NCBI GenBank assembly: GCA_947856675.1
Contig: CANUCM010000095.1
Span: 1-5,230 of the forward strand
DNA: 5,230 nt
Reading direction: 5' to 3'
DNA from: an uncultured Clostridia bacterium
GTDB taxonomy: Bacteria > Bacillota > Clostridia > Oscillospirales > Butyricicoccaceae
The notes under the pieces were generated by a model, which worked only from the letters and a program-made list of their open reading frames with translations, had not been told where the DNA came from and ran no database searches. Numbering within the stretch: position 1 is the first letter of the stretch; every line of letters starts with the position of its first letter. Both the position numbers and the translations under genes were made by a program. Below are positions 1 to 5,230 of the stretch, piece after piece.

Positions 1-665
1 TCGTTCTTGTCTTGGCATTGGCTCTGTTTGCCGGCCTGCTCGCAGGCTGCAACCAGACCAAGGATCCCGGTGACGAAGAGAATCCGGGCGGCGGACAGCA
101 GGCGGGGTCGGGCGGTACCGCCCAGAAAGACACCCTGATTATCGCCACAGCCAATGAAACCCCCAGCGTAACCACCCACCTGCACAACGCGGTGGCCGGT
201 GATTATCTGAACAAAATGACGCACAACGGGCTGTTCTATTACGACGACAACCTGACTCCGCAGCCGGATCTCTGTGAAAGCTACGCGCTGATCAGCGACA
301 CCGTGCGGGAGTTCAAGATCAAGCAGGGCGTCAAGTTCCACAACGGTGCGGAGCTGAAAGCGGCGGACGTCAAAGCTTCGCTCGAGCTGTGCAAGGAATC
401 GCCCGAAGTCGCGCAGTACGGCCAGTCGACCGGCACGATTGAAGTGGTGGACGATTACACCGTGCGCATTACGACCGACGGCCCGCAGTCCGGCCTGCTG
501 GCGGACCTGTGCCACCACGGCAACGCCATTCTGCCTGCGGATCTGATAGAGAGCGGGCACGATTTCAACAAGGAGCCCATCGGCACCGGCCCGTACATGC
601 TGACGGCGTGGAACAAGGGTGAAAACCTGGAGTTTGAGGCTTTTCGTGTCCTGTTTCCTGTGTGA
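1..665 (+). CDS. ABC transporter substrate-binding lipoprotein, family 5 (peptide/nickel type); 5' end off window, 3'-truncated, probable pseudogene
   Basis: The protein would capture peptides, nickel or a similar solute outside the membrane and deliver it to an ABC permease. The reading frame is open from base 3 (Val-Leu-Val-Leu-Ala-Leu), so the true start and the basic n-region lie off the left edge. What remains is the hydrophobic core of a lipoprotein signal peptide ending in a lipobox, LLAGC, with the lipidated Cys at 48-50. A Gly/Ser/Asp-rich linker follows, then the start of the SBP_bac_5 fold: 'TLIIATANETPS', 'GLFYYDDNLTPQPDLCESY', 'FKIKQGVKFHNGAELKAADVKASLE' and 'IGTGPYMLTAWNKGENLEFEAF'. 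These are well-known family signatures in the right order. Family members are usually about 500 residues or more. Here recognisable homology ends near base 642, and only six unrelated codons (RVLFPV) precede TGA. Most of the second half of lobe I and all of lobe II are missing, so the product should not work. It could be a deletion remnant or an assembly/cloning junction. The family call is firm; the substrate is not known. Confidence 0.82.
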   Translation, partial: VLVLALALFAGLLAGCNQTKDPGDEENPGGGQQAGSGGTAQKDTLIIATANETPSVTTHLHNAVAGDYLNKMTHNGLFYYDDNLTPQPDLCESYALISDTVREFKIKQGVKFHNGAELKAADVKASLELCKESPEVAQYGQSTGTIEVVDDYTVRITTDGPQSGLLADLCHHGNAILPADLIESGHDFNKEPIGTGPYMLTAWNKGENLEFEAFRVLFPV

Positions 666-675
666 CGACAAATAG

Positions 676-716
676 AAAAAAGGCCGGCTTTTGAAAAAGC
701 CGGCCTTTTCTTTTTT
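676..716. terminator. Bidirectional rho-independent terminator between convergent genes
   Basis: A 15-bp inverted repeat has arms at 678-692 and 695-709 (core GGCCGGC/GCCGGCC flanked by A4 and T4). The innermost A-T pairs must open to form the loop. On the plus strand it is followed by a T-run to 716; read on the minus strand it is followed by six T (complement of 676-681) and more A/T. It begins 10 bp after the stop of the truncated binding-protein gene and 22 bp after the stop of the antiporter gene, so it can end transcription from both sides. Confidence 0.9.
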
Positions 717-731
717 GCGGAAAAACGCAGG

Positions 732-2342
732 TCAGCGCGGTGGTTCGGGCTTTTCCGACTGCGCCAGCACCAGAATGTCGCCGGGAAGAATCACCGTGCT
801 TCCGGTGGGGATGACGGTTTCCATGCCGCGCTTGAGAAGGATGACGCGGCTTGTGCCAAGGCGCGGAATTTCCGACAGGGCACAGTGCGAAAACCGGTGC
901 CCGCGCTGGACAACGACTTCGCGCAGAGCCAGGTGCTCCCGGTCTTCAAAGCTGCGCGCGGCGAGAACCAAAAGATCCCCCGGCTCAAGGACGGTGCTGC
1001 CGGTGGGGACTATCATCTGCCGGTCCCGAAGAATCATGGCAATCAGCAGGCCGGAGGGCAGCTTCAGCTCGGACAGTGCCTGCCCGCACCAGGATTGCTG
1101 GGGCGTGAGGTGGATTTTGGAAAAATGAATGTCGCTGTCTTCCTGGTAGTCGGTAAATGTGCGCCGTACGTCGGCGGCGGAATCGATCATGGAGAGCTTT
1201 TTGGCGGCAAAGGGCAGCAGCGTTCCCTGAATGGAAATGGAAAGCAGCACGATGCAGAACACGAGGTTGTAGAGATTGTAGGCGGTCTGTACACCGCTCA
1301 GCACCGCGGCGATGGAGAAAACAATGGATGCGGCGCCGCGCAGTCCGGCCCAGGAAACCAGGGCAATTTGTCCGGCCTTTGCGCGGAAGGGGGCGAGCAG
1401 AACAAGGCAGACGAAAGGCCGGGCGAGCAGCGTGAGCAGAAGGGTCAGCACAAAGGCGGGCACAATGACGGCCGGAAGCTCGACGGGCGTGACGAGAAAG
1501 CCGAGCAGAAAGAAAATCAGCACCTGGCTTACGTGGGTCAGCACGTCAAAAAAGTGGACGAAATATTTTTTCTGCGGCAGGCTGGAGTTTCCGATATAAA
1601 TGCCGCACAGATACACACTGAGGTAACCGTTGCCGTTTAAGACGGAAGGCACGGCATAGGCCAGAAGCATGATGGAAAGCAAAAGGACGGTCTGGCTGTG
1701 CTGGGAGTCGAGAAAGGGCTGGCGCATCAGGCGCACGGCCAGAAAGCCGGCGAGCAGGCCGGACAAAATGCCGATGGACAGCTGCTGTGCCAGCAGGAGG
1801 GGGAGCGATATGGGCTGGCTTTTCAGCAAAGTGATGGCGATCATGGTCAGCATGTACGACATGGGGTCGTTGGAGCCTGACTCCACTTCCAAAAGCGAGT
1901 CGGTATGGTAGCGCAGGGCGAGCTTTTCCCCGCGCAGAATGCTGAATACGGAAGCGGCATCGGTTGAGGAAATGACCGAGCCGATTAAGAAGCACTCCGC
2001 CCACGAAAGCCCCAGCGCCCAGCGGGCACAGAGCGCGGTGATGCCGGCGGTGGCGGCCACGCCCAGTGTGGACAGCACGGCCGCGGGCGCAAGAACGGGG
2101 CGCGCGGCCTGCAGGTTGGTGCCGAACCCGCCGTAAAACATAATAAATATCAGCGAAACCGAACAGATGGTATTGACGGCGGCGTAGTCATTAAACGGGA
2201 TGTGCAGAATCCCGTTTTCCCCGAAGAGCATGCCGAGAGAAATGAAAATCAGCAGCGACGGAACGGGGATTTTTTCCAAAAGCCGGTTGAGGAGAATGCA
2301 GATGAGGATTACAAAGCCGATCAAAAGCAGCGCTTTGCTCAT
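732..2342 (-). CDS. CPA1-family K+(Na+)/H+ antiporter with two C-terminal TrkA_C (RCK_C)-like repeats
   Basis: This integral membrane exchanger of 536 residues swaps cytoplasmic K+ or Na+ for protons and so serves pH, salt and turgor control; it resembles the NhaP2/CvrA branch. Residues 1-385 form a run of about 12-13 hydrophobic helices. Signature stretches are 'STDAASVFSILRG' (126-138), 'VESGSNDPMSYML' (153-165), where Asn158-Asp159 is the expected cation/proton site, and 'SWAGLRGAASIVF' (330-342). A soluble tail follows with two RCK_C-like units, about 405-464 and 478-528. Both contain ALSE and PTGSTV..PGD.LVLA, exactly 66 residues apart. Such domains bind nucleotides or ions and gate transport in relatives. 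I chose ATG at 2342 (MSKALLL) because it has AAGGA at good spacing. A longer frame to 2393 starts upstream of the predicted transcription start. The gene has its own promoter and lies between two terminators, so it is probably monocistronic. The ion preference cannot be read from sequence. Confidence 0.92.
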   Translation of the reverse strand: MSKALLLIGFVILICILLNRLLEKIPVPSLLIFISLGMLFGENGILHIPFNDYAAVNTICSVSLIFIMFYGGFGTNLQAARPVLAPAAVLSTLGVAATAGITALCARWALGLSWAECFLIGSVISSTDAASVFSILRGEKLALRYHTDSLLEVESGSNDPMSYMLTMIAITLLKSQPISLPLLLAQQLSIGILSGLLAGFLAVRLMRQPFLDSQHSQTVLLLSIMLLAYAVPSVLNGNGYLSVYLCGIYIGNSSLPQKKYFVHFFDVLTHVSQVLIFFLLGFLVTPVELPAVIVPAFVLTLLLTLLARPFVCLVLLAPFRAKAGQIALVSWAGLRGAASIVFSIAAVLSGVQTAYNLYNLVFCIVLLSISIQGTLLPFAAKKLSMIDSAADVRRTFTDYQEDSDIHFSKIHLTPQQSWCGQALSELKLPSGLLIAMILRDRQMIVPTGSTVLEPGDLLVLAARSFEDREHLALREVVVQRGHRFSHCALSEIPRLGTSRVILLKRGMETVIPTGSTVILPGDILVLAQSEKPEPPR

Positions 2343-2350
2343 GGGGATCA

Positions 2351-2357
2351 TCCTTTT
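2351..2357 (-). promoter_or_regulatory. Ribosome binding site that fixes the antiporter start
   Basis: On the minus strand AAAAGGA lies 8 bases before ATG at 2342. The in-frame ATG at 2351 overlaps this site and so has no usable spacing. This favours the MSKALLL start. Confidence 0.7.
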
Positions 2358-2375
2358 GCGGTATGTAATATCTTT

Positions 2376-2403
2376 ATTATAGCAAAAAATCAAAGATTTT
2401 CAA
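2376..2403 (-). promoter_or_regulatory. Sigma-A promoter of the antiporter gene
   Basis: On the minus strand there is a -35 box TTGAAA (2398-2403; five of six consensus bases), a 16-bp spacer and a perfect -10 box TATAAT (2376-2381). Transcription should begin near 2369, giving a leader of about 27 bases. The spacer and the end of the -35 box hold a small dyad, AAAATC-AAA-GATTTT (2386-2400), which could be an operator or may just reflect A/T richness. The promoter sits just past the terminator of the MATE gene, consistent with a separate unit. Confidence 0.8.
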
Positions 2404-2432
2404 ATGAAAAAAGGCGGAAAACGCTGAAAAAT

Positions 2433-2463
2433 AAAAAAACCGGCTCGTTTAAGAGCCGGTTTT
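2433..2463 (-). terminator. Rho-independent terminator of the gntR-MATE operon
   Basis: The stem has arms AAAACCGGCTC (2436-2446) and its complement (2453-2463), 11 bp, with a 6-base loop. Read on the minus strand it is followed by a run of seven T (complement of 2433-2439). It lies 17 bp after the MATE stop codon and ends the unit before the antiporter promoter. The A/T on the plus-strand side (TTTTGC) is short, so it is mainly directed to the minus strand. Confidence 0.88.
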
Positions 2464-2479
2464 GCACTTGCGGCAGACT

Positions 2480-3805
2480 TTACAGATATTGCTTTTGCTC
2501 CCAGCGATGGCCGCAGAAGCGCGCGACGAACAGAATGGTTCGGAAGACCCAGTCGATAAACATGGCGATCCACACGCCCAAAACGCCCATGTGCAGGAAG
2601 CTGCCGAGTATGTAGCTGAAGACGATGCGGAAGGTCCACATGGAAAAAACGGAAACCGTCATGGTAAAGCGCACGTCGTTGCCCGCGCGCAGGGCGTTGG
2701 GCAGGGTAAAGGCCGTGGGCCAAATCAGCATGCTGAACACCGAGTTCCACAGCATCAGCTCGGCGGCCAGCGACGCCGTTTCACCCGGCAGGTTGTAAAA
2801 GCGTGCGATGCCCCTGCATGACAGGATGATGATTACATTGAGCACGGCCATGCCGGCGTAGGTAATGGTCATGAGCTTTTTGACATAGGCCCGGGCCTGC
2901 ACATAGTCGCGGGCGCCGACGCACTGGCCGACGACGGTGATCATGGCAAGGCCGAGGGCCGAGCCGGGGATGATGGCAAAGGAGCTGATGTTGCCGGCGA
3001 CGGAGTTGGCCGCCACGGCAGCCGTGCCGAAGGTCGCGACCAGCGAGGAAACCATGACCTTGCCGATTTGGAACATGCCGTTTTCCAGGCCGGTGGGAAT
3101 GCCGATGCGGAAGATGTTTTTAACCATCTGCGTGTCCAGGGTAAACTGCTTCCAGTCGCGCACAAAGATGGCGCCGGTCGGGCGCCGGAGCAGGATGACC
3201 ATGACGGCCGAGCCGACCATGCGGGAAAACAGGGTGGCAATGGCGGCGCCGGCCACGCCGAGGGAAAAACCGTAAATCAGGATGGCGTTGCCGATGACGT
3301 TGATGAGGTTCATGCAGGCGGAGGTCATCATGGAAATGCGGGAGTTGCCCATGGCGCGGAACAATGCGGCGCCGGCGTTGTAGATGGCAATAAAGGGATA
3401 AGACAGGGCGGAGTAAAAGAAGTAGGTCTGCGCGTTGCGCATGACGTCGGCCTCCACAGAGCCGAACAGCAGGCTGAGCATGGACGTGCGGAAAATCAGC
3501 GAAAGAACCGACAGGCCAAAGGCCAGCACGCCGCAGGAGAAAATCAGCTGCTTTGCGGCGGAGCAGGCCTGCCATGGTTCGCCTTTTCCAAGGTACTGGG
3601 ATGCCACGACGGCGCCGCCCGTCGCAAGGGCGGCCAGAATGTTGATGAGCAGCAGGTTGACCGAGTCGACCAGCGAAACGCCGGAAATGGCAGACTGCCC
3701 GACACTGGACACCATCACGGCGTCTGCAATGCCGATGGTGACGGCCAAAAGCTGCTCAACGATCAGCGGAGCTATGAGCTTTTTCAGGTCGCTCGTGCTG
3801 AACAT
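2480..3805 (-). CDS. MATE-family multidrug/toxin efflux transporter
   Basis: This inner-membrane secondary transporter of 441 residues exports cationic drugs, toxins or metabolites in exchange for Na+ or H+. The size fits the family (about 440-480). The protein is almost entirely hydrophobic, with about 12 membrane segments in two MatE halves. The first half, roughly residues 10-170, has 'IADAVMVSSVGQSAISGVSLVDS', 'GGAVVASQYLGKGE' and 'NAGAALFRAMGNSRISM'. The second half, from about 235, has 'FRIGIPTGLENGMFQIGKVMVSSLVATFGTAAVAANSVA' and 'VVGQCVGARDYVQA'. These are typical of the DinF-like, clostridial branch of MATE proteins. No frameshift or missing block is apparent. The start ATG has AGGAGG upstream. 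It lies 29 bp downstream of a GntR regulator on the same strand, with no promoter or terminator visible between, so the two are very likely co-transcribed and the regulator probably controls the pump. The substrate is unknown. Confidence 0.94.
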   Translation of the reverse strand: MFSTSDLKKLIAPLIVEQLLAVTIGIADAVMVSSVGQSAISGVSLVDSVNLLLINILAALATGGAVVASQYLGKGEPWQACSAAKQLIFSCGVLAFGLSVLSLIFRTSMLSLLFGSVEADVMRNAQTYFFYSALSYPFIAIYNAGAALFRAMGNSRISMMTSACMNLINVIGNAILIYGFSLGVAGAAIATLFSRMVGSAVMVILLRRPTGAIFVRDWKQFTLDTQMVKNIFRIGIPTGLENGMFQIGKVMVSSLVATFGTAAVAANSVAGNISSFAIIPGSALGLAMITVVGQCVGARDYVQARAYVKKLMTITYAGMAVLNVIIILSCRGIARFYNLPGETASLAAELMLWNSVFSMLIWPTAFTLPNALRAGNDVRFTMTVSVFSMWTFRIVFSYILGSFLHMGVLGVWIAMFIDWVFRTILFVARFCGHRWEQKQYL

Positions 3806-3815
3806 AATAAAATCG

Positions 3816-3821
3816 CCTCCT
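3816..3821 (-). promoter_or_regulatory. Ribosome binding site of the MATE gene
   Basis: A consensus AGGAGG on the minus strand lies 10 bases before ATG at 3805, inside the 29-bp gap after the gntR stop. The spacing is slightly long. It supports independent translation initiation within a shared transcript. Confidence 0.75.
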
Positions 3822-3834
3822 GAGCAGGGAAAAG

Positions 3835-4842
3835 TTAGCCCGGATTTGCGCCGGGGAAGTGCGTTTTGTTTTTCAGTACACGGTCGACCTGTTCTTCCAC
3901 GTGGATAAGTGAGCCGCGGTCAATCAGGTAGTTAAAGGGGATGATGCGCCCGCCCTGCTCGCAGAAGCTCTGGCCCAGGTCGCCGAAAAGGTCGGGCGAA
4001 AGCAGCGCCGAGTCGGGGTTGACGATGACGCAGTCGAGCTTTTGCAAAAACCGCGCCGAGGCCTGGCGGTCGGCTTCAAAACAGACGGGGAGCGGATGGG
4101 TCGTGCTGCGGAAAGCGGCAACCTGCCGGGCAATGAGGTTCGCGAACTTGCTGCTGACACAGTGAATGCCCATGGCGCAGCGCTCGGGCAGGGTGGAAAT
4201 GTCGACAATGGTCTGCCGGCTCAGCCCGACGGAAATGGGCAGCACGCGCATGTCTTCGCCGTGCAGGCAGCGCATGACCTGCTCATAATGGATTTCCGTG
4301 GTCAGGATGAGGTCAAAGCCTGAAAAAATCGGGGCGGCATTGTCGTTGAGAATGATGCTGTCGATGGGAAACACGGAAAGCGAAATATTCGGCAGGTAGG
4401 AAAGCTGCTGCTTGAAAATGTTCAGCGATTCGGGGTTGCAGTCGATGGCGGCAACGCGGACGATGCCTTCCGAGTTTTCGCGCTGCACAAGACACATGCG
4501 GATGAGCGTGGAAATTTCCCGCAGGGAAAAGTCCCAGCCGGAAAGTCGTGAAAGCAGCTGCTCTATCATATCAATGGCCATGCGCCGCCGCTGGCCGTCA
4601 AAGGCCTGGCGGTCGCTGTAGACATAGGTGCCGCTGCCCTGTATAACCTCGACGATGTTGTTGTCGGCCAGATCGGCGTAGGCTTTTTTGACCGTGCCGC
4701 GGGCCACGCCCAGCGTATGGGCCAGATCGCGCTCGGTGGGAAGCCGGGCTCCGGGCGCCAGCTCGCCGGTTTTGATTTTAAGCAGAATTTGTTCGGCGAT
4801 CTGCTTGTACAGCGCGTTTTGCCCGTTCAGCTTAAAATCCAT
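3835..4842 (-). CDS. GntR-family transcriptional regulator with an unassigned C-terminal effector domain
   Basis: This is a cytoplasmic DNA-binding protein of 335 residues. Residues 11-76 are a clear GntR winged helix-turn-helix: 'LYKQIAEQILLKIKTGELAPGARLPTERDLAHTLGVARGTVKKAYADLADNNIVEVIQGSGTYV'-type sequence with the LPTERDLA recognition-helix region and the G-S-G-T-Y-V wing. A helical linker follows ('DMIEQLLSRLSGWDFSLREIS', about 93-113). From about 125 to 320 the sequence looks like alternating strands and helices ('VRVAAIDCNPESLNIF', 'FDLILTTEIHYEQV', 'LDCVIVNPDSALL'). I cannot match this part to UTRA, FadR-type FCD or aminotransferase domains, and it is longer than the tail of small YtrA-type members. 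ATG at 4842 is chosen because it has a strong RBS 6 bases upstream and lies downstream of the predicted promoter; the longer frame to 4959 crosses that promoter. The gene is first in an operon with the MATE pump and divergent from a histidine ammonia-lyase gene. The effector is unknown; family membership is certain. Confidence 0.93.
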   Translation of the reverse strand: MDFKLNGQNALYKQIAEQILLKIKTGELAPGARLPTERDLAHTLGVARGTVKKAYADLADNNIVEVIQGSGTYVYSDRQAFDGQRRRMAIDMIEQLLSRLSGWDFSLREISTLIRMCLVQRENSEGIVRVAAIDCNPESLNIFKQQLSYLPNISLSVFPIDSIILNDNAAPIFSGFDLILTTEIHYEQVMRCLHGEDMRVLPISVGLSRQTIVDISTLPERCAMGIHCVSSKFANLIARQVAAFRSTTHPLPVCFEADRQASARFLQKLDCVIVNPDSALLSPDLFGDLGQSFCEQGGRIIPFNYLIDRGSLIHVEEQVDRVLKNKTHFPGANPG

Positions 4843-4848
4843 ATTTCC

Positions 4849-4853
4849 CCTCC
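4849..4853 (-). promoter_or_regulatory. Ribosome binding site that fixes the gntR start
   Basis: GGAGG within a GGGGAGGGG run on the minus strand lies 6 bases before ATG at 4842. It is a strong site and decides against the longer frame starting at 4959. Confidence 0.8.
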
Positions 4854-4890
4854 CCTGCACAGTCCGCGCCGGACAAATGGTATAGTTTCT

Positions 4891-4918
4891 ATTATAGATT
4901 ACCCTGCAGAAAAAGCAA
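4891..4918 (-). promoter_or_regulatory. Promoter of the gntR-MATE operon
   Basis: On the minus strand a perfect TATAAT (4891-4896) is preceded, at 16 bp, by a weak -35 TTGCTT (4913-4918; first three bases match consensus). The start of transcription should be near 4884, giving a leader of about 42 bases. A short palindrome ATAG-TTT-CTAT (4882-4892) overlaps the -10 end and start site, as expected for an autoregulatory operator. The weak -35 suggests a promoter that is low or needs help. Confidence 0.6.
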
Positions 4919-4920
4919 GC

Positions 4921-4966
4921 GGAATACTGCACACTTGGAATTGGGTCAGTTTTGTGCATATATTCC
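4921..4966. repeat. Imperfect inverted repeat between divergent promoters, candidate regulator site
   Basis: The left arm GGAATA-C-TGCACA (4921-4933) is mirrored by TGTGCA-TA-TATTCC (4953-4966), with a 19-base centre. Twelve of the arm bases pair, with a 1-versus-2-base interruption. It lies outside both predicted transcripts, just upstream of the -35 boxes of gntR (4913-4918) and of the lyase gene (4976-4981). It is therefore more likely a protein-binding site acting on DNA than an RNA hairpin. The function is inferred from position only. Confidence 0.4.
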
Positions 4967-4975
4967 TCAGCGGCG

Positions 4976-5004
4976 TTGACTTAACCGGCAAAAGTAAGTA
5001 TAAT
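4976..5004 (+). promoter_or_regulatory. Sigma-A promoter of the histidine ammonia-lyase gene
   Basis: TTGACT (4976-4981; five of six consensus bases), a 17-bp spacer and TATAAT (4999-5004) form a nearly ideal housekeeping promoter. Transcription should start near 5011, leaving an A/T-rich leader of about 77 bases before the ATG. Confidence 0.85.
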
Positions 5005-5032
5005 TTTTATAGACCATTTTATGTGGAATATA

Positions 5033-5076
5033 CCAATTTATCCTGTTATTGTTTTACCAAAATAAAATTGGGGAGG
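5033..5076 (+). promoter_or_regulatory. Ribosome binding site of the lyase gene with a possible weak leader hairpin
   Basis: GGGGAGG (5070-5076) lies 11 bases before ATG at 5088, a strong core at slightly long spacing. Upstream, CCAATTT (5033-5039) can pair with AAATTGG (5065-5071), extended by AT/AT across a one-base bulge, with a loop of about 25 bases. The right arm covers the first two G of the binding site. The stem is A/T-rich and probably weak, so a control role is only a possibility. Confidence 0.5.
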
Positions 5077-5087
5077 AAAAGCAAGGT

Positions 5088-5230
5088 ATGGAGATCGTCA
5101 TTTGCGGAGAGAAGCTGACCATTGAAGAGGTGATGGCGGTTGCGCGCGGTGGGGAAAAGGTGCGCATTGACGCGCAGGCGATGGAGAAGGTGGCGGCCTG
5201 CCGCCGGTACGTTGACAAAAAGCTGAGCGA
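5088..5230 (+). CDS. hutH: Histidine ammonia-lyase (N-terminal 47 codons; runs off the right edge)
   Basis: The enzyme would deaminate L-histidine to trans-urocanate and ammonia in the cytoplasm, the first step of histidine use. The visible N-terminus, MEIVICGEKLTIEEVMAVAR followed by GGEKVRIDAQAMEKVAACRRYVDKKLSE, shows the family opening: a short strand with G-(E/K)-x-L-T-(I/L)-E-(E/D)-V, then V-A-R-G-G, then a basic helix with regularly spaced charged residues. The catalytic Ala-Ser-Gly that forms the MIO cofactor lies beyond the window and cannot be checked. Other members of the same superfamily (phenylalanine or tyrosine ammonia-lyases, aminomutases) open in much the same way, so the substrate is likely but not proven. 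The gene has a strong promoter and RBS and diverges from the gntR-MATE operon. Whether other hut genes follow cannot be seen. Confidence 0.8.
   Translation, partial: MEIVICGEKLTIEEVMAVARGGEKVRIDAQAMEKVAACRRYVDKKLS

Noticed and set aside
885..1640. A 251-codon open frame on the plus strand
   Set aside because: It lies wholly antisense to the antiporter gene, has a Gly/Gln/His-rich composition with no recognisable domain, and lacks a convincing ribosome binding site. It is a shadow of a GC-rich gene.
2343..2393. N-terminal extension of the antiporter to ATG at 2393
   Set aside because: That ATG lies between the -35 and -10 boxes of the gene's own predicted promoter, upstream of the transcription start, and the added residues (MIFCYNKD...) do not look like a transporter N-terminus.
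3068..3823. A 251-codon open frame on the plus strand opposite the MATE gene
   Set aside because: Its low-complexity Gly/Ala/Asp/His composition is typical of an antisense frame, and the opposite strand encodes a clear MATE protein.
3835..4842. Identification of the GntR protein as HutC, the histidine-utilisation repressor
   Set aside because: HutC is also GntR-family and hutH is next door, but HutC has a UTRA effector domain and is shorter. The C-terminal part here does not look like UTRA, so only the neighbourhood supports it.
4843..4959. N-terminal extension of the GntR protein to ATG at 4959
   Set aside because: The extension crosses the predicted -10/-35 region and a strong ribosome binding site, and GntR proteins normally begin a few residues before the winged helix, as the ATG at 4842 gives.
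1..5230. Mobile elements, CRISPR arrays, tRNA or rRNA genes
   Set aside because: I saw no transposase or integrase frame, no regularly spaced direct repeats, and no tRNA- or rRNA-like sequence. The inverted repeats present are explained by terminators or promoter dyads.

Overview
The window looks like a piece of a Gram-positive Firmicutes (Clostridia) chromosome, perhaps an Oscillospiraceae/Ruminococcaceae-type gut anaerobe. The genes are GC-rich and the intergenic spacers AT-rich. Housekeeping sigma-A promoters with perfect TATAAT boxes, strong GGAGG-type ribosome binding sites and U-tract hairpin terminators are all visible. The lineage is an inference from style, not from a marker gene.

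Layout, left to right: (1) 1-665, plus strand, the N-terminal part of a family-5 (peptide/nickel type) ABC transporter substrate-binding lipoprotein. It runs off the left edge and is cut short on the right, well before the length the family needs. (2) A near-perfect bidirectional terminator at about 676-716. (3) 732-2342, minus strand, a CPA1-type K+(Na+)/H+ antiporter with two tandem C-terminal TrkA_C/RCK_C-like repeats and its own promoter at 2376-2403. (4) A terminator at 2433-2463, then 2480-3805, minus strand, a MATE-family multidrug/Na+ exporter. (5) 3835-4842, minus strand, a GntR-family regulator with an unassigned 250-residue C-terminal part, only 29 bp upstream of the MATE gene and almost certainly its operon partner. 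(6) A 245-bp divergent control region (4843-5087) with a promoter on each strand and an imperfect dyad between them. (7) 5088 to the right edge, plus strand, the start of a histidine ammonia-lyase (hutH) or close relative.

How they fit together: gntR-MATE reads as a regulator-plus-exporter operon, with the regulator probably controlling its own promoter and possibly the divergent lyase gene. The antiporter is a separate transcription unit, insulated by terminators on both sides, and would serve cation and pH homeostasis.

I found no mobile element, CRISPR array, RNA gene or clearly new system. The best leads are the abrupt break in the binding-protein gene, which coincides with a 15-bp match to the lac leader/cloning-vector sequence, the duplicated regulatory domain on the antiporter, the unfamiliar ligand domain of the GntR protein, and the structured divergent promoter region.
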